A stretch of 37,997 nucleotides of DNA from Candidatus Aminicenantota bacterium (GCA_011772475.1 WVZK01000082.1:1-37997); one strand, 5' to 3'. Counted from the first letter of the stretch, positions 25,956 through 35,012 are shown. The notes: generated by a model not told the origin, from the letters alone. Numbers and translations: made by a program.

Positions 25956-26588
25956 ATGGATAAGAGTCGAAGCAAATATTTCCAATCTGTTGCTATTCAT
26001 TTTTTCAGGCACCGTGGGGCTCCCTTTTTGCTCTCTTCCAAAGAGCTCGATTATATTGCGAGATGGGAGAAGATGGGAGTCCCTCTTCATGTTGTTTTGG
26101 AAGGAATCGAGAGATCGTTTGAGAGTTACAGGAGAAAACCAGGGAGAAAGGCTAAAATCCAATCTCTTGCTTTCTGTGAGCTCCAGGTACTAAAAGCATT
26201 TGAGCAGGATAGAGAAAGAAAAGTTGGACACAAAAAAAGGATAGTAGAAAGGCATGAGAAGAGAGATCGAGCCAAGGCCGAAATCGAGAGGTTTTTAGCA
26301 AAAATCCCTCAGCAGGTAGGGTATTTGAAAGAAGCTTTTTCTCTGGCTCATAAAGTGCTTTCTCAAAGTCATTTTGATGAGGAGGAGCTGGAGCGAATTG
26401 AGGGAAAAATAGAGGACCTTCTCCTGAATAATTCTGAGGAAGAGGAGAAAGAGAGGGTGAAAAGCGGAGTTCTGAAAGACTACGAGTTCCAACAAGACGA
26501 GGAATTTGAAAGGATTTTCAAGATAAAACTAGTCAAGGTTTTAAGGGATAATTATAAAATTCCGTATATCTCTTTATTTTATTATTGA
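25956..26588 (+). CDS. conserved protein of unknown function upstream of RNase R
   Basis: A 210-residue soluble, highly charged protein. I recognise no named family. The N-terminal part (FFRHRGAPFLLSSKELDYIA, then MGVPLHVVLEGIERSFESYR) resembles an uncharacterised conserved protein that I recall from Acidobacteria and Deltaproteobacteria. The middle, about 75-160, is rich in Lys, Arg and Glu and probably helical. A GTG at 25944 is also in frame; I chose the ATG at 25956 because AGAGG lies four bases upstream. The stop codon overlaps a possible TTG start of rnr, so it is likely translated with RNase R and may act with it; that last step is inference. Confidence 0.65.
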   Translation: MDKSRSKYFQSVAIHFFRHRGAPFLLSSKELDYIARWEKMGVPLHVVLEGIERSFESYRRKPGRKAKIQSLAFCELQVLKAFEQDRERKVGHKKRIVERHEKRDRAKAEIERFLAKIPQQVGYLKEAFSLAHKVLSQSHFDEEELERIEGKIEDLLLNNSEEEEKERVKSGVLKDYEFQQDEEFERIFKIKLVKVLRDNYKIPYISLFYY

Positions 26589-26596
26589 GAATAAAG

Positions 26597-28666
26597 ATGG
26601 AAAGCGAGATCGTCTCTCTGCTCCGGAAAAGAAGAGAAGGCTTGAGTTTTCAAAGAATTGCCAAGGAACTATATGTCGTGCCCAGAGAAAAGCAGCTTTT
26701 AAGAAAGACTCTTAGAAGACTGGAAAGCCACGGTGTCATCCTCAAGCTTAAAAGACAATATTTTGTCCCTGCCAAGTCAAACATAATAAAGGGAAGGTTC
26801 GTTGCCTCTCCCCGAGGATTTGGCTTTGTTATCCCCGAAGAAGGGAGTTCTGATGATATTTTTATTCCTGCCCGTTATTCTGGAGACGCCCTCAAAGGAG
26901 ATGTTGTAGAGGTCCTGTATCGGGAAAAGGGGAAAAAGGGGAAGCCCGAAGGACGAGTAATCAGGATAGTGAAAAAGGAAGCAGAGAGAATGCTGGGTCT
27001 TTATAAGGAAAGGTGGGGAAAAGCTTTTTTTCTTCCGTTTGACTCGCCTTCTCCTGATGAAATTCCTTTGGCTCCTGAAGAGCATCTTTCTCCTCAATCA
27101 GGGATGATCGTTGAGGTGGATAGAAGCTCTAAGCGTTTGATGGACGTTCTCGGTATGCCCGATGACCCGGGAGTAGACACCAAGGTTGTCATCAGGAGAT
27201 ATAATTTAGCTTTTTCCTTTTCAGAGGAAGCCCTCGCTGAGGCCGCAGAGTACTCATCTGAAATCAGACCTCAGGACAGAAAATACAGAAAAGATTATCG
27301 AAACTGGAAGATTGTGACTGTTGATGGCGAAAAAGCCCAGGATTTTGACGATGCGGTGAATGTGAGAAAGCTTGGCAACGGGCATTTTCGTCTTGGAGTC
27401 CACATTGCCGATGTTTCCCACTATGTAAAGCCTGGCACCGCCCTGGATGCGGATGCCTATGACAGAGGAACGAGTGTTTATTTCCCTGATCTCACTCTCC
27501 CTATGCTGCCTGAGAGGCTTTCCAACGATATCTGCAGCCTCAGACCTCGAGAAGAGAGGCTTACTTTTTCAGTTTTGCTTGAAATAGATTATAAAGGTGA
27601 AGTTTTAAAGACTGAATTTCATCCCTCTTTGATTCGAACAGCGGAAAGGATGACCTATAATTCTGTTTACCGGATATTTGAAGGGGATGAGGAGGAGAAG
27701 GAAAAATTTTCAGAACTGGTTCCTGATTTATTGCTGATGAGAGACCTGGCTCGCATTTTGAGAGCAAGAAGGGCAAAAGAAGGGAGCCTTGATTTTGACC
27801 TCCTCGAGCCTGAACTCGTGTATAAAGAAGGAAGTCTCGATTCGATCGTACCTTTTGAGCACAATGAAGCCCACCGAGTAATTGAGGAATTTATGCTTGC
27901 GGCCAACGAGGCAGTAGCTTCCTTTCTCGGAGGAAAAGGCGTTTCCCTGATGTACAGAATACATCCTCCCCCTGGTATTAAAGATTTGGAAAAGCTCAGG
28001 GATATACTGGCTCATTTTGGCCTTTCTCTCCCCTCGCCAAAAAAAATACGCTCCCAGGACTTACAGCATGTCCTGGAGGAGGTTGAGGGGAAGGATGAGG
28101 AGAAATTTATCAGTCTGCGGATTTTGAAATCCCTGAAACTGGCGGTTTATTCAGAAGAAAACATGGGCCATTATGGTCTTGCCAAAAAGGAATATACCCA
28201 CTTCACCTCTCCCATCCGGAGGTATCCAGACCTGTCCGTTCATAGGATTTTGAAAAAAGTCCTCAGGAACGAACGCCCAAAAATGCCCTTACTCTCTTCG
28301 GTCGCGCTTCACTGTTCCCAAGAAGAACGAAATGCTGAGGAAGCAGAGAAAGAACTCATAGAGTGGAGAATCTACCGGTTCCTGAAAGGGAAGCTCGGCG
28401 ATGAATTTGAAGGCATAATCGTTGATTTCACCAAAGCGGGATTAGTCGCGGAGCTTGAGGACTATTTTGTGGACGGCATAGTCTCCTATTCTGACTTGGG
28501 TGGAGATTACTATTTTAAAAGATCAGAAAAAACACTTATCGGAAGAAGAACGGGGAGGAAATACGAATTAGGAGATAGACTGCGAGTAGCGCTGGCTTCA
28601 GTTGACCCCATCATGAGGAGGATGACTTTGACGTTAAGCCCGGAAAGGAAGGAAAAGGCGCGATGA
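26597..28666 (+). CDS. rnr: ribonuclease R (RNase II family exoribonuclease)
   Basis: A 689-residue 3'-5' exoribonuclease, shorter than the 813 residues of E. coli RNase R mainly at its ends. In order: a winged-helix domain (1-60), a cold-shock RNA-binding domain (GRFVASPRGFGFVIP at 66-80), the RNB catalytic domain with four aspartates D243, D249, D251 and D252 in the standard spacing, and a C-terminal S1 domain (about 600-685). It should degrade structured RNA processively. The frame also allows a TTG at 26585 overlapping the preceding stop codon; neither start has a good ribosome-binding sequence. The stop codon overlaps the start of the SelB-like gene. Confidence 0.94.
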   Translation: MESEIVSLLRKRREGLSFQRIAKELYVVPREKQLLRKTLRRLESHGVILKLKRQYFVPAKSNIIKGRFVASPRGFGFVIPEEGSSDDIFIPARYSGDALKGDVVEVLYREKGKKGKPEGRVIRIVKKEAERMLGLYKERWGKAFFLPFDSPSPDEIPLAPEEHLSPQSGMIVEVDRSSKRLMDVLGMPDDPGVDTKVVIRRYNLAFSFSEEALAEAAEYSSEIRPQDRKYRKDYRNWKIVTVDGEKAQDFDDAVNVRKLGNGHFRLGVHIADVSHYVKPGTALDADAYDRGTSVYFPDLTLPMLPERLSNDICSLRPREERLTFSVLLEIDYKGEVLKTEFHPSLIRTAERMTYNSVYRIFEGDEEEKEKFSELVPDLLLMRDLARILRARRAKEGSLDFDLLEPELVYKEGSLDSIVPFEHNEAHRVIEEFMLAANEAVASFLGGKGVSLMYRIHPPPGIKDLEKLRDILAHFGLSLPSPKKIRSQDLQHVLEEVEGKDEEKFISLRILKSLKLAVYSEENMGHYGLAKKEYTHFTSPIRRYPDLSVHRILKKVLRNERPKMPLLSSVALHCSQEERNAEEAEKELIEWRIYRFLKGKLGDEFEGIIVDFTKAGLVAELEDYFVDGIVSYSDLGGDYYFKRSEKTLIGRRTGRKYELGDRLRVALASVDPIMRRMTLTLSPERKEKAR

Positions 28667-29745
28667 AGACGAGTTGCTTTGATGCGGAAGTAAATTTTTC
28701 CTCGGGTGATGCAGAAAAACCAGTGGATTTGTCTCTTCTTGTCAAAGGAGAGAAGGTTTCTGCTTCTTTTTTCTTCTATGAAAAAGTACAGCTAGAAAAG
28801 CAGGCGGTTCATGTTCGCGTCCACCTTCGCCATCCCCTTTTGCTGAAATGGAAGGATAGTTTTAAAGTCCAAGGGTCGGGAAAGACGCCTCTTCGAGGAG
28901 AGGGGCGCGTTCTTAATCCCTTCTCGGAGAAAGTCACCCGGGGGAAGATAAAGAAAAAAATTGCCTTTCTCGAGCGGCTTCAGGGCGATGAGAAAGAAAT
29001 GCTTCTTGCTCTGGTCCAAGAAAAAGGCCATAAAGGTCTAAAGGAAAGAGATATAACCCAATTTACCTCCCTTATAAAGAGGATCATCCAGCGTTTGGCT
29101 CAAGAGCTTGAGGCTGAAGGTAAGATAAGAATCCTCACCTTCTCGCCTCTCTTTCTTCTTTCCCAGGAGAGCCTTGATTTTCTCTGCAAGAGAATTCTCA
29201 GATTCCTGGCTCAGTTTCATCAAAGCCACCCTGAACAGAAGGGAGTGTCTCGAGAGGGATTAGAGACTAGATTTGAGCTTGACCCCAAGATTCTCTCCTT
29301 AGCCTTAAAACATCTCTCGCGAGCAGGTCAAATTAGTGAGTCTGAGGACAAGCTTGCCCTATCCGAATTTACCATGACTCTCACCCCTGAAGAGGAAGGC
29401 ATTTTGAACGAGCTTGAAGCTTTGTGCTTCAAGGGAGAATTTCGCTCGTACTCTTTTGAGGACCTTCGCCAACGTTTTCGTCTCTCCTCAAAAAGGCTGG
29501 ATAGTTTGCTTTCTCTTCTGGTAGAAAGGAAAAAGGTCGTCCAGGGAAAGGATGGATTGATCCTTCATTCCAAATGGCTGGATGAAATTATCTCTAGGAT
29601 TGAGAAATCAAGAAAAAGGGAGTTAACTGTTGCGGATTTTAAAGAAATGACTGGCCTCACTCGTAAATATGCTATTCCTCTTCTTGAGCTTCTGGATCAA
29701 ATGGGAGTGACCCGAAGGAAAGGCCACATTAGAGAAATCTTGTGA
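28663..29745 (+). CDS. SelB-like protein lacking the GTPase domain
   Basis: A 360-residue protein that resembles the C-terminal part of the selenocysteine elongation factor SelB. Residues about 5-90 look like SelB beta-barrel domain III, ending in the equivalent of the GGG-VL-P turn (LRGEGRVLNP at 77-86). Four winged-helix units follow at about 100-165, 168-235, 238-305 and 308-360. The last (LTVADFKEMTGLTRKYAIPL, then DQMGVTRRKG) closely matches the SelB domain that binds the SECIS hairpin. No G1-G4 GTP-binding motifs exist, and upstream is only rnr, so this is not a truncation at a gap. The ATG overlaps the rnr TGA. An RNA-binding role tied to RNase R is inference; a degraded SelB is the alternative. 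Confidence 0.75.
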   Translation: MKTSCFDAEVNFSSGDAEKPVDLSLLVKGEKVSASFFFYEKVQLEKQAVHVRVHLRHPLLLKWKDSFKVQGSGKTPLRGEGRVLNPFSEKVTRGKIKKKIAFLERLQGDEKEMLLALVQEKGHKGLKERDITQFTSLIKRIIQRLAQELEAEGKIRILTFSPLFLLSQESLDFLCKRILRFLAQFHQSHPEQKGVSREGLETRFELDPKILSLALKHLSRAGQISESEDKLALSEFTMTLTPEEEGILNELEALCFKGEFRSYSFEDLRQRFRLSSKRLDSLLSLLVERKKVVQGKDGLILHSKWLDEIISRIEKSRKRELTVADFKEMTGLTRKYAIPLLELLDQMGVTRRKGHIREIL

Positions 29746-29750
29746 ATTTT

Positions 29751-31826
29751 TTACTGCTTCTTTTTCTTGGATTTGTCTAATGCTGTTTTGAGTTTTTCGG
29801 CAAAGTCTCCAAAGACGGTTCCCTCAGAGACATAAGGTTTAAACTTTTCCTTTTTTTCTTTTGCCCGAGCTTCTTCTTCGGCTTCTTTTTTCTCCTGTGC
29901 TTTAATTGCTCTGAGGGCTTCCTGTTCATATTCTTCTATTTCTATTTTCTCCTCTATAATTCTTTTCTCTCCCTTTCTTGCCCGGCCAACTCTTTCGGCC
30001 TCTATCCTCAGCCTCTTTTTCTTTGAGATTTTTTCTCTTTTTCCTGGGACCTTCTCAATCTCTTCCTCTTTTATTATCGCTTCCTTAACAGGTTCAAAGG
30101 GAGCTTCGAGTCTAATCTCCTCTCTTCTCTCTTCTTTGATCTCTGGAGCAGGGATTTCCTCAACCGGCGCTTCAGAGGGGGGAGTTGGCGGGGCTTCCTC
30201 AATTTCTTCTGGAGGAGGTGCTTCAGGCAGGATTTTTTCAGGAACCTCAGGCTTTACTTCCTCTTCAACCTCAATTTTTTCTCTGTAGAAGAAAATCCCC
30301 TTATCTTTTTCTGATGGAAAGAATCCCGGTGAGTTAAGCAGAGTTTTTTCTACTTCTTCCTGAGTGGTTTGTTTTAAGATGTCGACCATATGATATGCTC
30401 TTAAATAATGGAGAGCGAAATTGTTGGTTTCCAAGCCGAAGTTTTTAAAGATGAGGATTAAAAGTTCCCCGAGATTCAGCTTATCTCTTTGGGGGTAGAG
30501 GGAAAAAAGTCCGTTAAGAGTTTCTCTTTTTAGATGAATGATTTTGTTAGGTAGAGAGAAGGTGAAAGCCTCTTGCCCGCTGGTGGAGAATATATCTTCT
30601 TTAGAGTCATAGTTTATTTTCAATATAGGGAGCTTTTTCTTTGACTTCTTCAGCGAGAAGTTGAATTGAGTAGGACTCTTTCTTTCCAGAGTCAGGCGCG
30701 CGCCTTGGGGAACATTATTGCTCTCGAAGAAGTCCTCTAATCCCAGAAAAAAGGCAGATGATGGGTAATAGAAAACAGTGTAGTCCTTCTCTTCGTCTTT
30801 GTCGCTGAAAATGTACTCTCTGGAATGCGATAATTCCTTGTTAAGACTTTTTGAAACTTTAACGCCCCCGGAGAGAATTTCTCTCCAGGTAAGGTAGGTT
30901 TGTAAAGGGAATTCATGAGTCTGGGTTATCTCCTGTTTCTCTTCTTTGCTAAAAACAGGAAGTTTTGCTTTAGGAGCAGATAGGGGTAAACCCTCGGGGA
31001 AAGAATTAAGGATCTTCTTCAGATGCCATTTACCCCACTCCTGGGGAGAGACATGTATAAATTCCTTCTTGTATTTTTTTTCAAGTGTATAGTTTAAGCT
31101 CATGCAACAAAGTTCGAAGAGGTCATCCGTACTTTCCATGCTAAAAAATTTATTCACCAACTCATCTGATGTGACCGATAATTTCTTCTCCTGGAGATGG
31201 TTTTTTATTTCCTTTATTTTTTTCTCCTGGATCTCAATTTGCTTCTCGTTGAGTTGCCAGTAATCGTTCCAGCAGAAAAATTTTGATGACTTGGAAAGGG
31301 TAGAGCGCAGATTTTTCTCCAGCGTTTTTAAATCCTTATCCGTCATAGGAAGTTCACTCAGTCTTGGATCTTTCTTTTTTTCTATGATTTCCGGAGTCTT
31401 TGCTTTTCCTTCGGCGTTACTCGGCAGGAGAACTTGAGTTTTGCTTTTCTTCATGTAATCGATGTATTTTCGGAATATTCCACCTCCAGAGTAATCAACT
31501 TCGAGCATCTCGCAGTTGAAGTCTGCATAGGCGACTTTCCCGACAACTGTTAAAACAACAGCTCCTTTAAACGGTTCCACTCCCTTACTGCTGACCATCA
31601 AGGGTTCATCATATTCTTTATAGATTAGGTCGCCGATTTCATAGATGCATAGCGGATCGTATCTCTTGACCTTGTGACCTAGCTGGCTTGAAGTCTTCTG
31701 GTAGGCCATTTTTTTTGTTATTTCTGGGAGAGAAATAGGTTTGTTGCTTTTAGAGAATTCTTTTTCAATGAACAAAAGATCTTTTTCAGTGATTTCTGTG
31801 TTTTCTATCTCTTTTTCCATCGTCAT
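29751..31826 (-). CDS. large conserved-looking protein of unknown function
   Basis: A 691-residue soluble protein that I do not recognise. Residues 1-135 look like a small helical domain joined to a beta-rich one (YEIGDLIYKEYDEPLMVSSK at 62-81). Residues 160-270 are charged and helical. The region 440-515 is helical and could be a winged-helix unit. Residues 515-590 are rich in Pro and Glu and probably disordered, followed by a Lys/Glu/Arg-rich helical tail (590-665) and a basic end (KSKKKKQ). It is the last gene of the operon with cpgs-like, arcC and argF, two bases after the argF stop codon. ATG codons at 31826 and 31820 are both possible starts. The codon pattern holds throughout, so it is a real gene. 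Confidence 0.7.
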   Translation of the reverse strand: MTMEKEIENTEITEKDLLFIEKEFSKSNKPISLPEITKKMAYQKTSSQLGHKVKRYDPLCIYEIGDLIYKEYDEPLMVSSKGVEPFKGAVVLTVVGKVAYADFNCEMLEVDYSGGGIFRKYIDYMKKSKTQVLLPSNAEGKAKTPEIIEKKKDPRLSELPMTDKDLKTLEKNLRSTLSKSSKFFCWNDYWQLNEKQIEIQEKKIKEIKNHLQEKKLSVTSDELVNKFFSMESTDDLFELCCMSLNYTLEKKYKKEFIHVSPQEWGKWHLKKILNSFPEGLPLSAPKAKLPVFSKEEKQEITQTHEFPLQTYLTWREILSGGVKVSKSLNKELSHSREYIFSDKDEEKDYTVFYYPSSAFFLGLEDFFESNNVPQGARLTLERKSPTQFNFSLKKSKKKLPILKINYDSKEDIFSTSGQEAFTFSLPNKIIHLKRETLNGLFSLYPQRDKLNLGELLILIFKNFGLETNNFALHYLRAYHMVDILKQTTQEEVEKTLLNSPGFFPSEKDKGIFFYREKIEVEEEVKPEVPEKILPEAPPPEEIEEAPPTPPSEAPVEEIPAPEIKEERREEIRLEAPFEPVKEAIIKEEEIEKVPGKREKISKKKRLRIEAERVGRARKGEKRIIEEKIEIEEYEQEALRAIKAQEKKEAEEEARAKEKKEKFKPYVSEGTVFGDFAEKLKTALDKSKKKKQ

Positions 31827-31828
31827 TT

Positions 31829-32749
31829 TTATCTTTTCCCTAAAAGTGAAAGCATGATGACTTTCTGGACGTGAAGCCTGTTTTCTGCTTGATCATACAC
31901 CATGGACCGTGTGGAATCAATGACGCCATCTGTCACTTCTTCGCCCCTATGGGCTGGCAGACAATGCATGAAAAAAGCCTCTTTTTTGGCTTTTGCCATC
32001 AAGCTTTCGTTGACCTGAAAGGAGGCGAACAGCTTGGCCCTTTTTTCCTTTTCTTGTTCCTGTCCCATAGAAGCCCAAACATCAGTATAAACAGCGTCTG
32101 CGTTCTCGACTGCTTCAGAAGGATCATTGGTGAAAAAGAAGCTTGCCCCTGTTTCCTTGCCTTCCTCTTCTGCCTGTTTTCGAATTTCAGGATCAGGCTC
32201 ATATCCGGGTGGCGTAGCCACACTCATTTTGCTTCCTGCTTTTGCTGCAGCAGAAAGAAGGCTGTGGCAGACATTGTTGCCATCCCCTACGTAAGCCAAC
32301 TTGAAATTAACCAAGTCTCCTCGCTTCTCCTTTAGAGTGAAGAAATCAGCCATAGCCTGGCAGGGATGAAGCAGATCGGTCAGGGCATTGATGATAGGGA
32401 TACGGCATAGCTGGGCTAGATCAATGACGTTCTGGTGGGCAAAAGTCCTTATCATGATGGCGTCAACCCAACGCTCCAGATTCTTTCCCACATCGTGAAG
32501 GGTCTCCCTTGTTCCTACCTGGGTGTCTGAAGGGCTTAAATAAACGGCCTCTCCTCCCAACTGGAGCATCCCCACCTCAAAGGTCATCCTGGTTCGCAAC
32601 GAAGGTTTTTGAAATATCATGGCCAGGATTTTTCCTTTTAGTTTATTACGATATCGGTGGGAGTTGTCTTTTATTTCCCTGGTGAGGTCTAGAATTTTGC
32701 TAAACTGGTAGAGAGTTAAATCATGGATGGAAATAAAGTTATCAAGCAT
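31829..32749 (-). CDS. argF: ornithine carbamoyltransferase
   Basis: A 306-residue transcarbamylase that joins carbamoyl phosphate and ornithine to citrulline, or runs in reverse. The carbamoyl phosphate loop is SLRTR at 50-54, followed by HPCQAMADF near 128-136, the ornithine-binding DVWASMGQE in the C-terminal half, and HCLPAHRGEEV near the end. SMG supports ornithine rather than aspartate or another acceptor. It lies eight bases after carbamate kinase, so a catabolic role (citrulline to ornithine with ATP gain, ArcB-like) is as likely as arginine synthesis. No arginine deiminase or other arg gene is in the window. Confidence 0.93.
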   Translation of the reverse strand: MLDNFISIHDLTLYQFSKILDLTREIKDNSHRYRNKLKGKILAMIFQKPSLRTRMTFEVGMLQLGGEAVYLSPSDTQVGTRETLHDVGKNLERWVDAIMIRTFAHQNVIDLAQLCRIPIINALTDLLHPCQAMADFFTLKEKRGDLVNFKLAYVGDGNNVCHSLLSAAAKAGSKMSVATPPGYEPDPEIRKQAEEEGKETGASFFFTNDPSEAVENADAVYTDVWASMGQEQEKEKRAKLFASFQVNESLMAKAKKEAFFMHCLPAHRGEEVTDGVIDSTRSMVYDQAENRLHVQKVIMLSLLGKR

Positions 32750-32757
32750 CTTCTATC

Positions 32758-33708
32758 CTATAGTGAAGCCCTAATTTTTGTTCCCGATCGATTAATCAAT
32801 GAAGCTTTAAGCTGGTTAGCTGAGGTGATCAAAACTTCTTTTCCTCCTCCTTTGATGTATTCAATCGCTGCCTTGATCTTAGGTCCCATTGATCCTGGAG
32901 GGAACTGCCCCTGAGAAAGGTATTCTTCTGCTTGCTTAACTGTCATGACAGCGATTGGTTCTTCATCAGGCGTGCCATAATTCAGATACACGCGATCCAC
33001 GTTGGTTAATATTATAAACAGGTCTGCCTTAACTTCTCGAGCAACAAGGCTTGCAGCATAGTCTTTGTCGATAACCGCCTCTACTCCCTGGAAAAGCCCT
33101 CGACCGTTAATGATGACAGGCACGCCTCCCCCGCCCACGGCAATAACGATCTTCCCCGAGCGCACTAAGTCGCGGATAATCCTTTTGGGAATAACATCGA
33201 TTGGCCTGGGAGAAGGGACAACTTTGCGGTAGCCGCGGCCAGAATCTTCTATCATTGTCCATTTTTTCTCTCGGCGAAGCATCTGCGCCCTGTATTTCGT
33301 GTAAAATGGTCCGACAGGCTTGGTCGGTTTTTCAAAAGCCGGATCCTCCCTGTCCACAACGACCTGGGTGATCAGTGTAGCCACGTCCTTATCCACAGAA
33401 TTTTTGCGGAGTTCGTTAACTATGGCCTTCTCGAGCATAAAGCCCATGCTCCCTTCTGTCATGGCATCGCAGACTTCCAAGGAAAACGGTGGAACTTTGG
33501 TGATCGATTCTTCCATCTGGATCAGAAGATTACCGACTTGAGGGCCGTTGCCGTGAACAAGAATCATGTCATAACCTTTTTTAACCACATGAATCATGAG
33601 TCGAGCCGCTTTTTGAGCGTTATTAATCTGCTCTGATTGAAGTCCTCTCTGGGTTTCTGGCAGGATTGCATTCCCGCCGAAAGCAATAAGAGCAATCTTT
33701 CTTTTCAT
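32758..33708 (-). CDS. arcC: carbamate kinase
   Basis: A 316-residue kinase that makes ATP from carbamoyl phosphate and ADP. Family motifs include FGGNAI at 9-14 with KIALIAFGG, VHGNGPQVGNL near 50-60, DAMTEGSMGFML near 80-91, GGGGVPVI around 192-199, and FPPGSMGPKI near the C-terminus. Its ATG shares one base with the stop codon of the upstream GTPase-like gene (TGATG), so translation is coupled. With the transcarbamylase downstream it forms the last two steps of the arginine deiminase pathway. The first enzyme, ArcA, is not present here. Confidence 0.95.
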   Translation of the reverse strand: MKRKIALIAFGGNAILPETQRGLQSEQINNAQKAARLMIHVVKKGYDMILVHGNGPQVGNLLIQMEESITKVPPFSLEVCDAMTEGSMGFMLEKAIVNELRKNSVDKDVATLITQVVVDREDPAFEKPTKPVGPFYTKYRAQMLRREKKWTMIEDSGRGYRKVVPSPRPIDVIPKRIIRDLVRSGKIVIAVGGGGVPVIINGRGLFQGVEAVIDKDYAASLVAREVKADLFIILTNVDRVYLNYGTPDEEPIAVMTVKQAEEYLSQGQFPPGSMGPKIKAAIEYIKGGGKEVLITSANQLKASLINRSGTKIRASL

Positions 33709-35012
33709 CAGAATTCTCGCAGGACCTCCTTAAGGTCAGGGGATCCGATTTCTTCAAGCTCGTATGTGACTCTCAGGATTCTTTTGCTTGTTTTGATTAA
33801 TCGTCCGAGGTCAATAGGAGTCCCGCTAACAACGAGGTCGCATTCGACTTTCTCAATTGTTTGAGCAAGCTCAGCCATTTGGTTTTTTCCGTAGCCCAGG
33901 GCGGGAAGGATTCTATCAAGATGGGTGTATTTTTTGTATGTTGCCTTAATGCTTCCGACCGCAAAAGGCCTGGGGTCTACGATTTTTGAAGCTCCGTATT
34001 TTTGGGCAGCAAGCATCCCTGCCCCGTAGGGCATCTCGCCATGGGTCAGCGTTGGGCCGTCTTCGATTACGAGGACTGTCTTCCCGTTTATATCCTTTCC
34101 TTCCGGAACAATTATCTTAGAATTGGCCCGAATAATAGTTGCTTCGGGATTGAATTCTTTGATGTTTCGAAGAAGTTCGTCTAATTTCACTTTTTCAGCA
34201 CTATCAATCTTGTTGATTATAAGAACTTGGGCCCTCCTGAAGTTCGTCTCACCAGGGTGATACCTGAGTTCATGGCCTGGCCTGTGAGGGTCGGTGACCA
34301 CTATCTCTAAATCGGCCTTGTAGAAGGAAAAATCGTTGTTTCCTCCGTCCCAAAGAATGATATCCGCTTCTTTTTGGGCCTCGTCCAGGATGGCCCCGTA
34401 GTCCACGCCAGCATAGACCACAATACCATTCTTGATATGAGGCTCATATTCTTCCATTTCCTCAATCGTGCATTCATGCTTTATCATATCCTCGTAGGCG
34501 GCAAAGCGCTGCACCCTCTGTTTGGCTAGGTCTCCATAAGGCATGGGATGGCGGATGACGACAACTCTTTTTCCTTTTTCCTTGAGGAGGAGCGCGATTT
34601 TTCGGCATGTCTGGCTTTTTCCGCTTCCCGTCCGCACAGCACAGACCGATATTACAGGGATTTTGCTCTTTATCATCGTCTCTCGAGGACCGAGGAGGGT
34701 AAAGTTTGCTCCAGCAGCTAATACTTGTGATGCTTTATGCATGATGTATTCATGAGAAACATCACTGTAAGAGAAAAAAACCTCTGAAATTTCATTTTTG
34801 CCAATAAGAGAGGAAAGCTCTTCCTCAGGGTAGATAGGGATACCGTCCGGGTAAAGCTTCCCGGCAAGAGCAGAAGGGTATTTTCTATCCTCGATATCAG
34901 GGATCTGGGTGGCAGTAAAAGCCACAACCTGGTATTCTTCATTGTCTCTAAAGTAAACATTGAAGTTGTGGAAATCTCTTCCTGCAGCACCCATTATAAG
35001 AGCTTTTTTCAT
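33708..35012 (-). CDS. cyclic 2,3-diphosphoglycerate synthetase-like P-loop protein
   Basis: A 434-residue protein of the predicted GTPase family that includes archaeal cyclic 2,3-diphosphoglycerate synthetase. The N-terminal third (MKKALIMGAAGRDFHNFNVY, then FTATQIPDI) is a Rossmann-like domain. The Walker A motif is GSGKSQT at 129-135, and NKID at 267-270 serves as the guanine-type specificity motif. DGGNNDFSF at 222-230 is also characteristic. It has a good AAGGAG eight bases before the ATG. In bacteria this family's role is uncertain. Here it leads an operon with carbamate kinase and ornithine carbamoyltransferase, so a function tied to carbamoyl phosphate or energy metabolism seems more likely than cyclic diphosphoglycerate synthesis. 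Confidence 0.85.
   Translation of the reverse strand: MKKALIMGAAGRDFHNFNVYFRDNEEYQVVAFTATQIPDIEDRKYPSALAGKLYPDGIPIYPEEELSSLIGKNEISEVFFSYSDVSHEYIMHKASQVLAAGANFTLLGPRETMIKSKIPVISVCAVRTGSGKSQTCRKIALLLKEKGKRVVVIRHPMPYGDLAKQRVQRFAAYEDMIKHECTIEEMEEYEPHIKNGIVVYAGVDYGAILDEAQKEADIILWDGGNNDFSFYKADLEIVVTDPHRPGHELRYHPGETNFRRAQVLIINKIDSAEKVKLDELLRNIKEFNPEATIIRANSKIIVPEGKDINGKTVLVIEDGPTLTHGEMPYGAGMLAAQKYGASKIVDPRPFAVGSIKATYKKYTHLDRILPALGYGKNQMAELAQTIEKVECDLVVSGTPIDLGRLIKTSKRILRVTYELEEIGSPDLKEVLREF

Noticed and set aside
25952-25957. Perfect TATAAT as a promoter -10 for the unknown gene at 25956
   Set aside because: It overlaps the chosen start codon and has no suitable -35, so it is probably chance.
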